From Hyphobacterium sp. CCMP332 (GTDB lineage: Bacteria > Pseudomonadota > Alphaproteobacteria > Caulobacterales > Maricaulaceae): a DNA stretch of 64,000 nt. Shown one piece after another: positions 44,994-53,177 of the stretch (within the stretch, counting starts at the first letter, position 1; every line of letters begins with the position of its first letter). Below the pieces are notes generated by a model. The model was not told the DNA's origin. It worked only from the letters and a program-made list of their open reading frames with translations, and made no database searches. The stretch is taken from the NCBI RefSeq assembly GCF_014323565.1, contig NZ_CP058669.1, positions 124,001 to 188,000 on the forward strand. The letters are read 5' to 3'. Position numbers and translations under genes: made by a program.

Positions 44994-45499
44994 CGGCGCT
45001 TGATCCCGATAAAGACAGAGGCAATCGCCAGCCCGGCGGACATCAGCGCATTATACCCGGCCATGGAGATGCCCAGCAGCGTCCAGGCCGCCTCATCGCA
45101 GAGTACCACTGGTCCGCCACCATCGAGCACGGAAAGGAGGTCGGCCGTCGACAGATTGACATTCGCCCCGGCGGTGCAGGTCGACGGACCCTCCCACCAG
45201 TCATATTCGATCCCGGCATGCCAGAAGGCAAAGCCGGCCGAATAGACAAAGATCGCGCCGATAATCAGGCAGATCCACATGGCATAGGGTTGAACCGGCT
45301 TTTGCGTCAGCGCCAGACCGCCAATCAGACCGACGCCGATCACGGCCTGATGGATGTGGCGCTGATCATAGCAGAGTGCGCACGGGTCATAGCCCAGCAC
45401 ATACTGGAAGAAATACGCGCCGCCGAGGATGAGTGCGGAGGCAATCGCGGCAAGAAACGGCCAACGCTGGGCGGTCAGGCAGGTCATAAGCGTTTTCAT
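44990..45499 (-). CDS. DsbB-family disulfide bond formation protein
   Basis: The 169-residue membrane protein has four helices and two redox pairs: YDPCALCYDQR (Cys40 and Cys43, CxxC, with the quinone-adjacent Arg) in the first periplasmic loop, and Cys in PSTCTAG and VVLCDEAAW in the second. DsbB re-oxidises DsbA and passes electrons to ubiquinone. The start at 45499 is chosen as the first Met giving a native N-terminus; the open frame extends to 45592. Confidence 0.92.
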   Translation of the reverse strand: MKTLMTCLTAQRWPFLAAIASALILGGAYFFQYVLGYDPCALCYDQRHIHQAVIGVGLIGGLALTQKPVQPYAMWICLIIGAIFVYSAGFAFWHAGIEYDWWEGPSTCTAGANVNLSTADLLSVLDGGGPVVLCDEAAWTLLGISMAGYNALMSAGLAIASVFIGIKRR

Positions 45500-45590
45500 G
45501 AGATGAAGTTTAGTCTCACGCCGCGCCTTGGCAAAGCGCGCATTCAGCCGCAGGGTGCAATCCCAGATCACAATACCGAGATCGCCCCAC

Positions 45591-45950
45591 ATGGGTTATT
45601 TGAGCCAGAAAGACCGAGTCTATACTTTACGGTCGGACGATTACGATATCGGCGGAACGTATACCGCCCGTATATTGTCGGAAGCAAACGCCAGAAATGG
45701 CGCGGAAGCATACTTTATCGAAATCGAGCCAAACGGCGATTTCTCACGATACGGGATGAGTGACAGCGTTTCCGAGCTTATCGTTTCCAGTCGCCATAAA
45801 GGTGTTGGTTTTAACGACATCCAAAAGGACGGCAGGATCTTCGTGAACGTATTTTCGATCAGAACCGGGCTATTTGGGCGCAGGCTTTCGACTGCGGGTC
45901 GGGCCAATCACATTGCCATCGCTATTTGTCCACAGTGGACTAATTGCTGA
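45591..45950 (+). CDS. Hypothetical protein, 119 residues
   Basis: The ORF from MGYLSQKDRVYTL has a plausible protein composition: beta-rich start, SEANARNGAEAYFIEIEPNGDFSRYG and VGFNDIQKDGRIFVNVF. Its codons are less GC-rich than those of neighbours, so it may be a recent arrival. It is divergent from dsbB and its end overlaps the exoD-like gene by 11 bases. No domain is recognised. Confidence 0.5.
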   Translation: MGYLSQKDRVYTLRSDDYDIGGTYTARILSEANARNGAEAYFIEIEPNGDFSRYGMSDSVSELIVSSRHKGVGFNDIQKDGRIFVNVFSIRTGLFGRRLSTAGRANHIAIAICPQWTNC

Positions 45951-46578
45951 CTGCGCTGCGACCCCACTCGATCAGCGCATAGATCAGGGCCGGACCGCCG
46001 ACGACCAGTATCGTGATCCAGACCAGGCCGAGTACCAGACCGGCAAGGATCAGGAGCCCGTCCCGCGTGATCAGGCCCAGCGAGGCGATGGCCACCGCAA
46101 TGCCCGGCGTTGAATTGGTCAGGGGCAGGGGCACGAGGATCGACGCGCAGAACAGGCAGAATATGCTGCCGACAATCCGCTCGCCGATGGGGCCGGAAAG
46201 AAAGAGCAGGCGCGGGCGCGCAATCGCCTCGATCCAGCCGAACCAGCGTTTCGCCTGGCGGCCCATTTTCTCAAGGCCGCGCTTCTCCATCCGCCGTGCG
46301 CGGAATTTCACCGGCACCCAGGGTTCCCCGCGTCCCGCTGCCATCTGGAAGGCCAGCGCCATCATCGGCAGGGAGAGCACTTGCGGAATGCCGTAGAGAA
46401 AGGGAATGCAGACCGGAATGGCAAAGGCAAACAGCAAGATGCCGAAGGCGCGCTCGCCCAGAGCTTCCATGAAATCGCCAAGCGACAGCCCCTCATCCGG
46501 CGCGGCCTCGCCAATATGGACGAGACGGGCCACAAGACCTTCGGGAACGTCAGAATTCGGAATGTGCGCGTCGCTCAT
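45940..46578 (-). CDS. ExoD-family membrane protein
   Basis: The ~212-residue protein has the ExoD pattern: LSLGDFMEALGERAFGILLFAFAIPVCIPFLYGIPQVLSLPMMALAFQMAAGR, followed by several helices (GSIFCLFCASILVPLPLTNSTPGIAVAIASLGLITRDGLL). ExoD was first linked to exopolysaccharide production and alkaline tolerance in rhizobia. The ATG at 46578 is preferred because GAGGAAGCGC is adjacent; another ATG is at 46590. A tRNA-Leu gene follows, upstream on the opposite strand. Confidence 0.88.
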   Translation of the reverse strand: MSDAHIPNSDVPEGLVARLVHIGEAAPDEGLSLGDFMEALGERAFGILLFAFAIPVCIPFLYGIPQVLSLPMMALAFQMAAGRGEPWVPVKFRARRMEKRGLEKMGRQAKRWFGWIEAIARPRLLFLSGPIGERIVGSIFCLFCASILVPLPLTNSTPGIAVAIASLGLITRDGLLILAGLVLGLVWITILVVGGPALIYALIEWGRSAVSN

Positions 46579-46680
46579 GCGCTTCCTCATAAGTCGATCT
46601 GCATTCCAATGCGAGCCCTCAGCGCGCCGCTATTGAATTTCGCCGCAAGTGAAGGCAGTTTCCGCCACCTGCTCGGGATT

Positions 46681-46765
46681 GCCCCTGTGGCGGAACTGGT
46701 AGACGCGCCGGATTCAAAATCCGGTTTCTTCGGAAGTGCCCGTTCGATTCGGGCCAGGGGCACCA
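46681..46765 (+). tRNA. tRNA-Leu (anticodon CAA)
   Basis: The 85-nt gene folds into a class II cloverleaf: acceptor GCCCCTG pairs with CAGGGGC, the anticodon arm is CCGGA-TTCAAAA-TCCGG (anticodon CAA), the variable arm TTTCTTCGGAAGT has a UUCG-type loop, and the T arm is CCCG-TTCGATT-CGGG. The CCA end is encoded. It decodes UUG. Confidence 0.95.
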
Positions 46766-47236
46766 GCCTTCGCTCGCTGCGCGAGCTTCGGCTGGGCAAG
46801 CCATTCATGTTGATCCTCCCTCGCCTCCGCTCGGTCGATCCTCGCTAAAGCTGCGGGCGCGCGGTCGCGCTTGCGAACCCTACGGGTTCGTATGGGTTGG
46901 GGCTCAGCACCTCCAAAAATACACCATCCGTCTTCCTCCGACTTGATCGGAGGATCTCGATAATCGTCGCCTTTCGTTCGAGATGCTCCGGTTAAACCGG
47001 AGCAAGACGGGGACAGGGTTTGACGACGACGGTGCTTGGCCTCGTCCTTCGTAGCTTTTTATTGTTTCCGCTGCGCGCGGCCCGGGCGCTTGTCTGCTCC
47101 GCTTACGCTGCGGGCCGTGCTCACATGAAACGGGCTCAAGGCTGGGGCGTTGGCGCTTGTAAATCAGTGTGCTTGGACGCGAGCTTCGGCATTTCGCGCT
47201 ATTGCCTCGTCCGCAGGGCACCTTAGACTTCATTCC
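46766..47236. other. 471-base gene-free stretch with repeats after tRNA-Leu
   Basis: No convincing coding frame is present. It begins with a GC-rich short palindrome (CGCTCGCTGCGCGAGC near 46772-46788), then contains a composite palindromic repeat (46928-47010). Further GC-rich sequence with GCTTTTTATTG and CTGCGCGCGG palindromes follows. Frames open on the minus strand across it are arginine-rich shadows. Its end is the leader of the DUF924 gene. Confidence 0.6.
46928..47010. repeat. Composite palindromic intergenic repeat (two nested hairpins)
   Basis: The element is CCGTCT at 46928-46933 pairing with AGACGG at 47005-47010. Inside are two hairpins: TCCTCCGACTTGATCGGAGGA (46934-46954) and TGCTCCGGTTAAACCGGAGCA (46984-47004). 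GATCTCGA and TCGAGAT also pair. The layout matches the dispersed 'CGTCATCCTCGG...CCGAGGATCTC...GAGATGCTCGG...' repeats of alphaproteobacteria. The loop between the hairpins is about 29 bases. Confidence 0.75.
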
Positions 47237-47821
47237 ATGACGCAACCCGCCGACATTCTCCGCTTCTGGTTCGAGGACACAGATCCGAAGCTCCACTTCG
47301 TCTCCACACCGGAATTCGACGCGAAGATCCGCCGTCAGTTCGCCAGCGCCATCGAGTCCGAGGCCAGGCGGGTAAAGGACGGCGATCATCCCTGGATGGA
47401 GACCGCCGAGGGTGGGCTGGCGCTTATCCTCCTTTTCGATCAGTTCACCCGTAATGTCTGGCGCGGCTCGGGCAAGGCGTTCGCCTTCGACGCCAAGGCC
47501 CGCGAGATCGCACAGGCGATGATTGATAAGGGCTTTGACATGGAATTGCCGGAAGCGCGGCGGTCCTTCGTCTACGTGCCTTTCATGCATTCCGAGGACC
47601 TGGCCGATCAGGAAAAAACCATCGAGCTTTTTGCCACCCGCATGCCGGAGGGTAATACCAACCTCCACCATGCCCGGATGCACCGCGATGTGATCGCCAA
47701 GTTCGGTCGCTTCCCCTATCGCAATGAAGCGCTGGGCCGCACGTCCACGCCCGACGAACGCGCCTATCTGGATGGCGGTGGCTATGCACCCGGCACGAAA
47801 CGTCCGGCAGAAAAGACCTGA
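47237..47821 (+). CDS. DUF924-family protein
   Basis: The 194-residue all-helical protein has the DUF924 signature: ILRFWFEDTDPKLHF, FDAKIRRQFASAIESEA, GLALILLFDQFTRNVWRGSGKAFAFD, and PFMHSEDLADQEKTIELF...NLHHARMHRDVIAKFGRFPYRNEALGR. The family is TPR-like by structure prediction, with unknown function. The start at 47237 is selected because the N-terminus MTQPADILRFWF matches the family; upstream in-frame residues are not native. Confidence 0.92.
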   Translation: MTQPADILRFWFEDTDPKLHFVSTPEFDAKIRRQFASAIESEARRVKDGDHPWMETAEGGLALILLFDQFTRNVWRGSGKAFAFDAKAREIAQAMIDKGFDMELPEARRSFVYVPFMHSEDLADQEKTIELFATRMPEGNTNLHHARMHRDVIAKFGRFPYRNEALGRTSTPDERAYLDGGGYAPGTKRPAEKT

Positions 47822-47955
47822 CGGCAAAGCTGGCCCGTTTCCGGTCATCCGCCATTCAGCCAAGTTATTGAAAATACGTCTCTGAAATCGATTCAGGATT
47901 GGCGCACGCCTTGCGTGGTGAAAAGCCAATTCCAATTCCGGAGCCGGATAAAACC

Positions 47956-48180
47956 ATGAATATCGCTAGCCGCATCACCCCCGCCGACATGCTCTCCCTC
48001 GCCTTCCTGCTGGTTGACCGCCACGGCGCCAAGGCGCTGGGCTATGCCGACCTCGCCGTCGGCGAGATGGAAGAGGCCGGGGATGATCAGCGCGCCGAGG
48101 CCTGGCGGGCGTTGAAATCGGTCGTGGAGGATGCGCTGGCAGGCCGGATCGAACGCGATAGCGAAGTCACCCTGCATTAA
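47956..48180 (+). CDS. Small conserved-looking hypothetical protein (74 residues)
   Basis: The protein is helical: SRITPADMLSLAFLLVDRHGAKALGYADLAVGEMEEAGDDQRAEAWRALKSVVEDALAGR. Its composition resembles small alphaproteobacterial stand-alone helical proteins. The start at 47956 is preferred over an upstream ATG at 47899. No family is recognised. It sits between the DUF924 and HSL-type hydrolase genes. Confidence 0.65.
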   Translation: MNIASRITPADMLSLAFLLVDRHGAKALGYADLAVGEMEEAGDDQRAEAWRALKSVVEDALAGRIERDSEVTLH

Positions 48181-48265
48181 GCCGGATTTTCCCTCCTCCT
48201 GATGGGAAGGAAAGAATCGGCGGTGCCGCATTGCACATCCGGCCCGCCGCGCTTAATTCCTGCGC

Positions 48266-49189
48266 ATGGCAAAGTCATTCAACTGGTCTGATCTGATCTC
48301 CCGCGCCGGGCTGAGCGATCCCTTCGCCCCCGGAACCAGCGCCCGTAATGGACGGGCGGCCTTGCGCAAACTTGTTCCGGTCATGGAGACATCACCGCCG
48401 GACGTCGCCGAAGTCCGCGACCTCAGAATATCCGGGCCGGCCGGAGACATTGCGGCCCGCCTCTATGTGCCGGAAACCTCCAAAGCCCCGGCCCCGCTGA
48501 CCGTCTTTTTCCATGGCGGAGGCTATGTCTTCGGCGATCTGGAGAGCCATCACCGCATGGCCCAGAGGCTTGCCGCGCAATCGGAGTGCCGTCTGCTGGC
48601 CATTGATTACCGTCTGGCACCTGAATGCCCTTTCCCGGCTGCCTATGAGGATTGTCTGGCGGCTTTTGACTGGGCCGCCGGAGACGGCGCGGATGAGCTG
48701 GGAGCCGATCCCGAACGCCTCGCCGTCGCCGGAGATTCTGCCGGCGGAGGCCTCGCCGCCGCCATTGCGCAGGCCCGCCGCGGCCGCATCCGCTTCCAGC
48801 TCCTGATCTATCCGCTGCTGCAACTGGCCGAGACCCGCAAGATCAAGCCGAAAATGCTGGAAGGCCATATGCTGTCGGCCAATGCGCTGGACTGGATCCG
48901 CGACACTTATTGCGGCGAAACCGATCCTATGGATCCGCGCACGTCACCACTGTTCGAAGCTGATCTGACCGGCTTGCCACCGGCCCATATTGCTGCCGCC
49001 GAGCTCGACCCGCTATTTGATGAGGGGCAAGCCTATCGCGACCGGATGCAGGCCGCCGGTGTGAAGGTCAGCTATCATCTTTCAAAAGGCCTCCCGCACG
49101 GCTTTTTCAACATGACGCGTGTGGCCATTGGCGCGGACAAGCAGGTGCGGCTGGCGGCCGAGGCGCTGAAAGCCGGGCTCTCGACATGA
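48266..49189 (+). CDS. Hormone-sensitive-lipase-type alpha/beta hydrolase
   Basis: The 307-residue family IV esterase has the oxyanion HGGGYVFGDLESHHRMAQRLA, nucleophile GDSAGGGLAAAI, acid Asp in AELDPLFDEG and His in GLPHGFFNMT. It hydrolyses short-chain or carboxylic esters; the natural substrate is unknown. The ATG at 48266 begins MAKSFNWSDL. It overlaps selO by 4 bases (ATGA), so translation is probably coupled. Confidence 0.92.
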   Translation: MAKSFNWSDLISRAGLSDPFAPGTSARNGRAALRKLVPVMETSPPDVAEVRDLRISGPAGDIAARLYVPETSKAPAPLTVFFHGGGYVFGDLESHHRMAQRLAAQSECRLLAIDYRLAPECPFPAAYEDCLAAFDWAAGDGADELGADPERLAVAGDSAGGGLAAAIAQARRGRIRFQLLIYPLLQLAETRKIKPKMLEGHMLSANALDWIRDTYCGETDPMDPRTSPLFEADLTGLPPAHIAAAELDPLFDEGQAYRDRMQAAGVKVSYHLSKGLPHGFFNMTRVAIGADKQVRLAAEALKAGLST

Positions 49190-50616
49190 GTTTTACGCCG
49201 CAATCGGCCTTTGCCCTGCTGGGGCCGGATTTCGCCGACGCGGTCGAGCCGGCAGATTTCTCCGACCTCCGGCTGCGCTGGTGGAACAAGCGCTGGGCAG
49301 AAGAGATCGGTCTGGGCGAACTGAGCCCGGAGCAGATCGCGGATCATTTCGGCCGCTTTGACCGGCCGGACGGCTATCCTCATGCACCGCTCGCCATGCG
49401 CTATCACGGCCATCAATTCCGGCACTATAATCCGCAGATCGGCGATGGGCGCGGCTTTCTCTATGCCCAGATGCGCGATCCGGCGGGGCGCTTGCTGGAC
49501 TTCGGCACCAAGGGATCCGGCCAGACGCCGTGGTCGCGCACCGGCGATGGCCGCCTGACGCTGAAAGGCGCGGTGCGGGAAATTCTCGCCGCGGAAATGC
49601 TTGAAGCACTGGGCGTCTATTCCTCGAAAGCGTTTTGTGTGTTTGAAACCGGCGACCAGCTGGCTCGGCATGACGAGCCGTCACCGGCGCGTGGCGCGGT
49701 TCTGACGCGGCTTCAACATTCCCATGTCCGGTTCGGCACCTTCCAGCGCCATGCCCATGAAGGCGCGCCCGACCGGATCGAGGCCCTGATCGATCATGCC
49801 ATTGCCAGCTATTATCCTGACCTGTCCGGCCTTGAAGGTCCGGAAAAGACCACGCAATTCCTCGCAGCGGTGTGCGCGGCGTCGGCCCGTCTGGCCGCCC
49901 AATGGATGGCGGCGGGATTTGTCCATGGCGTCCTCAATACCGATAATCTCAATGTCACCGGCGAGAGTTTCGACTACGGGCCATGGCGGTTTTTGCCGAC
50001 CTACAAGCCCGGCTTTACCGCGGCCTATTTCGACGAGAACGGGCTCTACGCCTATGCGCGCCAGCCCGAAGCCGTCTTCTGGGCGCTGCAACAGCTCGCC
50101 GTCGCGGTGCTGTCGGTCGGCGACAAGGACCAGATTATAGATGTGCTCAACACCTTCCCGGACACCTATACCCGCGAAATGACGGCCGCCTTTTGCGCGC
50201 GGCTGGGCGTGGCGGCGCAGGAGAATTCCGAGGAAATGGTCAAGGCATTTCTCGCCTTCCTGTTGGCCAGCCAGTTACCGTTCGAGGTGGTCTTCTTTGA
50301 TCATTTCACCAATGATCCCGGGCGCATCAAGGCGGCTGCCCGCGACTATTCCGGGCCGGAATATGAGGCCTTTGGCGATCTGTTCGCGGATCACACGCCC
50401 GTCCGCCCGGAGCGTCTGGGGCATGTCTATTTCACGCGCGAAAACCCGGTCCACATGACGATCGAGACCATGGAGTCCGCCTTTGCGCCCATCCATGAGC
50501 GCGATGACTGGTCAACGCTGCACGGCCTGCTGGACGAAATTGCACAGGCACGGGCCGGCTATGATCTGGGCCGCGGCCGGATCGGTTTTCTGCCGGAGGA
50601 GGGCGGTCAATGGTAG
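49186..50616 (+). CDS. selO: Protein adenylyltransferase SelO (YdiU)
   Basis: SelO is a pseudokinase that transfers AMP to protein hydroxyls, linked to redox response. The 476-residue protein has the family stretch YHGHQFRHYNPQIGDGRGFLYAQMRD, GTKGSGQTPWSRTGDGRLTLKGAVREILAAEMLEALG, HSHVRFGTFQ and the metal/active region HGVLNTDNLNVTGESFDYGPWRF. It starts within the hydrolase stop codon region and overlaps pgeF by 7 bases. Three genes thus form one tightly packed unit. Confidence 0.95.
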   Translation: MSFTPQSAFALLGPDFADAVEPADFSDLRLRWWNKRWAEEIGLGELSPEQIADHFGRFDRPDGYPHAPLAMRYHGHQFRHYNPQIGDGRGFLYAQMRDPAGRLLDFGTKGSGQTPWSRTGDGRLTLKGAVREILAAEMLEALGVYSSKAFCVFETGDQLARHDEPSPARGAVLTRLQHSHVRFGTFQRHAHEGAPDRIEALIDHAIASYYPDLSGLEGPEKTTQFLAAVCAASARLAAQWMAAGFVHGVLNTDNLNVTGESFDYGPWRFLPTYKPGFTAAYFDENGLYAYARQPEAVFWALQQLAVAVLSVGDKDQIIDVLNTFPDTYTREMTAAFCARLGVAAQENSEEMVKAFLAFLLASQLPFEVVFFDHFTNDPGRIKAAARDYSGPEYEAFGDLFADHTPVRPERLGHVYFTRENPVHMTIETMESAFAPIHERDDWSTLHGLLDEIAQARAGYDLGRGRIGFLPEEGGQW

Positions 50617-51371
50617 GTCTCATCACCGCACCGAATCTGAAACAGGACGGTCTGGTCCACGCCTTCACCACGCGGCTGGGCGGCGTCTCCACCGGCGCAT
50701 TTGAAAGCCTCAACCTGTCCCGACGAGACGGTGAAGCCGATGGCGCGGTGGAAGAAAACCGCGCCCGCGTCAAAGCCGCTCTGGGGCTCAAATCCCTGGT
50801 CTTCGCCCGGCAGGTCCATGGCAATGCGGTTATGCGTATCGATTCGCCGCCCGCCGATGGCGCCGCCGGGGAAGGCGACGCCATGATGACGAATGTGCCG
50901 GGCATCGGCCTCGCCGTTCAGACGGCGGATTGCGTGCCGTTGCTCCTGTTTGACTCGGACAATCGCGCCATCGCCGCGGTTCATTCCGGCTGGCGCGGTA
51001 CGGTGCAGGATATTGCAAAGGCAACGCTGATGGCCATGCACGATGCCTATGGCACCCACACCAACAGAGTGAAGGCCGCCATCGGCCCGTCCATCAGCCC
51101 GGCGCATTACCGCGTTGGACCGGAAGTGATTGAACAATTCGGCTCCCTGTTGGGCGATACCGAAGGCCTCATCGGCCCACGCGATGCCGAAGGCGGCGGC
51201 AGACTGGACAATGCAGGCGCGGTCCGGCGGCAACTGATCGAGGCGGGTGTGTTACGGGACGCGATCTGGATGTCCGACGCCTGCACCTTTGCTGATGACA
51301 GCCTCTTCTCCTGCCGCCGCGCAAAAGGCGGCCCCTTCGGCGGTCAGGCGGGTGTGATCGGGTTGGCCTAA
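50610..51371 (+). CDS. pgeF: Multicopper polyphenol oxidase/purine nucleoside phosphorylase-like protein (YfiH/PgeF)
   Basis: The 253-residue protein has the Cu-oxidase-4/YfiH pattern: VHAFTTRLGGVSTGAFESLNLSRRDGEADGAVEENR, FARQVHGNAVMRID (first His), GIGLAVQTADCVPLLLFDSDNRAIAAVHSGWRGTVQDI (Cys/His), and AAIGPSISPAHYRVGPEV. Members act as purine nucleoside phosphorylases or edit peptidoglycan precursors. It overlaps the SelO gene by 7 bases and the end of the convergent SDR gene by 4. Confidence 0.92.
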   Translation: MVGLITAPNLKQDGLVHAFTTRLGGVSTGAFESLNLSRRDGEADGAVEENRARVKAALGLKSLVFARQVHGNAVMRIDSPPADGAAGEGDAMMTNVPGIGLAVQTADCVPLLLFDSDNRAIAAVHSGWRGTVQDIAKATLMAMHDAYGTHTNRVKAAIGPSISPAHYRVGPEVIEQFGSLLGDTEGLIGPRDAEGGGRLDNAGAVRRQLIEAGVLRDAIWMSDACTFADDSLFSCRRAKGGPFGGQAGVIGLA

Positions 51372-52165
51372 ACCACCCGCCCGCCATTCATCTCCATCAG
51401 CATACGGCGCAGCTTGCGCATGCCACCGAGCCAGCGATTGCGGTCACCCGCCTTCTTGGCGAAGTGATCGGCGACCACCGGATGGGTAAGGATGAGGAAG
51501 TCATTCTTCTCGACACCATCGGCAATCGTCCGCGCGGCGTCTTCTGCGGTGATCATGCCATCCACCGATGTCATCACTTCGGGCAGATCCTTGGTCATGT
51601 TGGTTTTCACATATTGCGGACAGACAGCATGGGCCTGAATGCCGTCATCACCGTGACTGATGGCGATGCTTTCCGCGACCGAGATGGCTGCGGCCTTGGT
51701 GGCGGAATAGGCGGCATCGCCGATCTGCGCGAGCAGGCCGGCGGCCGACGCGGTAATCAGGAAGGCCCCGGAGCCGCTCTTCGTCATACCAGGCAGAACA
51801 TGGCGCGCCGCATAGACGCCGTGCATGACATTGATCTGCCAGGCTTTCTCCCAATTTGAATTGGGCGCACCGGCGGCGCCGCCGACCGGGCCGTCCGTAT
51901 AGCCGACCCCCGCATTGGCGTAGAAAATATCGACCGGGCCCAAATCGCGCTCGACCTCGGCGATAAAGACCGCCATTTCGCCCTCATCGGCGACATTCAC
52001 GCGCTTTCCAAACCCGCCGCACTCCCTGGCGACCGCATCCGCTGCCACGCCGTCCAGATCGCAGCAGGCCACCCGCGCACCGCGCTTATGAAACTCGCGC
52101 GCGGCGGCGGGCACCATGCCGCCGGCTCCGCCCGTGACGATGGCGACCTTGTTTGCAAAATCCAT
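51368..52165 (-). CDS. SDR-family oxidoreductase with atypical nucleotide motif
   Basis: The 265-residue protein has the Rossmann SDR layout: KVAIVTGGAGGMVPAAAREFHKRGARVACCDLDG, IFYANAGVGY, catalytic region SASAAGLLAQIGDAAYSATKAAAISVAE with YxxxK, and CPQYVKTNM. The glycine motif TGxxxGxG reads TGGAGGMV, so the last Gly is Val. The catalytic tetrad otherwise looks intact. The substrate is unknown. Convergent with pgeF, 4-base overlap. Confidence 0.88.
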   Translation of the reverse strand: MDFANKVAIVTGGAGGMVPAAAREFHKRGARVACCDLDGVAADAVARECGGFGKRVNVADEGEMAVFIAEVERDLGPVDIFYANAGVGYTDGPVGGAAGAPNSNWEKAWQINVMHGVYAARHVLPGMTKSGSGAFLITASAAGLLAQIGDAAYSATKAAAISVAESIAISHGDDGIQAHAVCPQYVKTNMTKDLPEVMTSVDGMITAEDAARTIADGVEKNDFLILTHPVVADHFAKKAGDRNRWLGGMRKLRRMLMEMNGGRVV

Positions 52166-52360
52166 GTGTCTCTCCCCGGATATGTCGGTCCCAGCATGGC
52201 CGCGAATGCGCGCGCCTGTCGAGCCTTGATCGCGGTGGGGCGCGGCGAATTTCGAGGGAATGTGAATCCGGCGTCGCTGGTGGCCGTGCTGGCCTTTCTT
52301 CGCCCGCCGGGCGGTCAGTCCGTTGGCGCGACCAGCGTTGCCGTGCGAGGCCGGTAGGGA

Positions 52361-53137
52361 CTATTCCTCGAACAATTCGTTGAGATAGGCTGCGAGCCGG
52401 ATCCCGCCCTGTGACAGGCGGGTACGCATCGTGCCGCGATGCTCATAGACATACTCCCAGCGCAAATCGGCGTCGTCGGGATAGAGGCTCGGCCGGATTT
52501 CCGCGCTTTCGGAAATCCAGACGCGCGGATCGGTCACGGACCATTCTTCCTTCAGCTCGGGCGTGATGCGTCGATCCAGCCACTCGGTCATTTCCGTATA
52601 GGAGAGCTGTTCGTAATCGACCATATCCTCGTCCCAGACGAGGTGCAGCGTGGTGACATGATCAAAGAAGATGGCGGTGACATCATTGCCGCCGCGATCC
52701 GTCCCGTCGCCGACATGCATGGGTTGGTGCAGGTCGCCGACGAGGTGAACGACAAAGCGCAGGGCACGCTGACGGTCTTCCAGCGGTGCCGCTTCGTCCG
52801 TCAGGATATCGGAAAAAATCTGTAGTGCGGTGAAGGCATCGCCAGCCTCCGGCGCCATCGATAGGTCGTATTCCGTGCCTTCCGGGATGGTCACATAATG
52901 ATAGGGGCCGGCTTCGCGCCAGAATTCCTCGGAGCTTGACCGCATGAAGTCCGGCCAGTTTGACGCTTCCGCCAGATCTTCCACGCCCAGAATGTCGCGA
53001 ATGGCGGTGCGCGCCTCTTCGGAAAGATGGCGCTCGGCGATCGCGCCGGTGACGCGGTGGCCGGTCTTGCCCCAGGCAAGAACAGGCGCAGCTGAGAGAA
53101 GGAGGGCGGCGGTGGTGGCAGTGAGAATCTTTTTCAT
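52361..53137 (-). CDS. Secreted S1/P1-family nuclease
   Basis: The 258-residue protein has a signal peptide (MKKILTATTAALLLSAAPVLA) and the mature N-terminus WGKTGHR, in which the N-terminal Trp and His ligate zinc as in P1 nuclease. Other ligands are visible in NWPDFMRSS, YHYVTIPEG, HLVGDLHQPMHVGDGTDRGGND. It should cleave single-stranded nucleic acid in the periplasm or outside. The 195-base region 5' of its end is gene-free. Confidence 0.93.
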   Translation of the reverse strand: MKKILTATTAALLLSAAPVLAWGKTGHRVTGAIAERHLSEEARTAIRDILGVEDLAEASNWPDFMRSSSEEFWREAGPYHYVTIPEGTEYDLSMAPEAGDAFTALQIFSDILTDEAAPLEDRQRALRFVVHLVGDLHQPMHVGDGTDRGGNDVTAIFFDHVTTLHLVWDEDMVDYEQLSYTEMTEWLDRRITPELKEEWSVTDPRVWISESAEIRPSLYPDDADLRWEYVYEHRGTMRTRLSQGGIRLAAYLNELFEE

Positions 53138-53177
53138 GGCGTCCGTTTAGCTGGCATTTGTGACAAAATATATGCGA

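Noticed and set aside
52166-52360. Possible small gene upstream of the SDR
   Set aside because: The plus-strand frame overlaps the SDR start and is compositionally a shadow; nothing else is seen in this 195-base gap.
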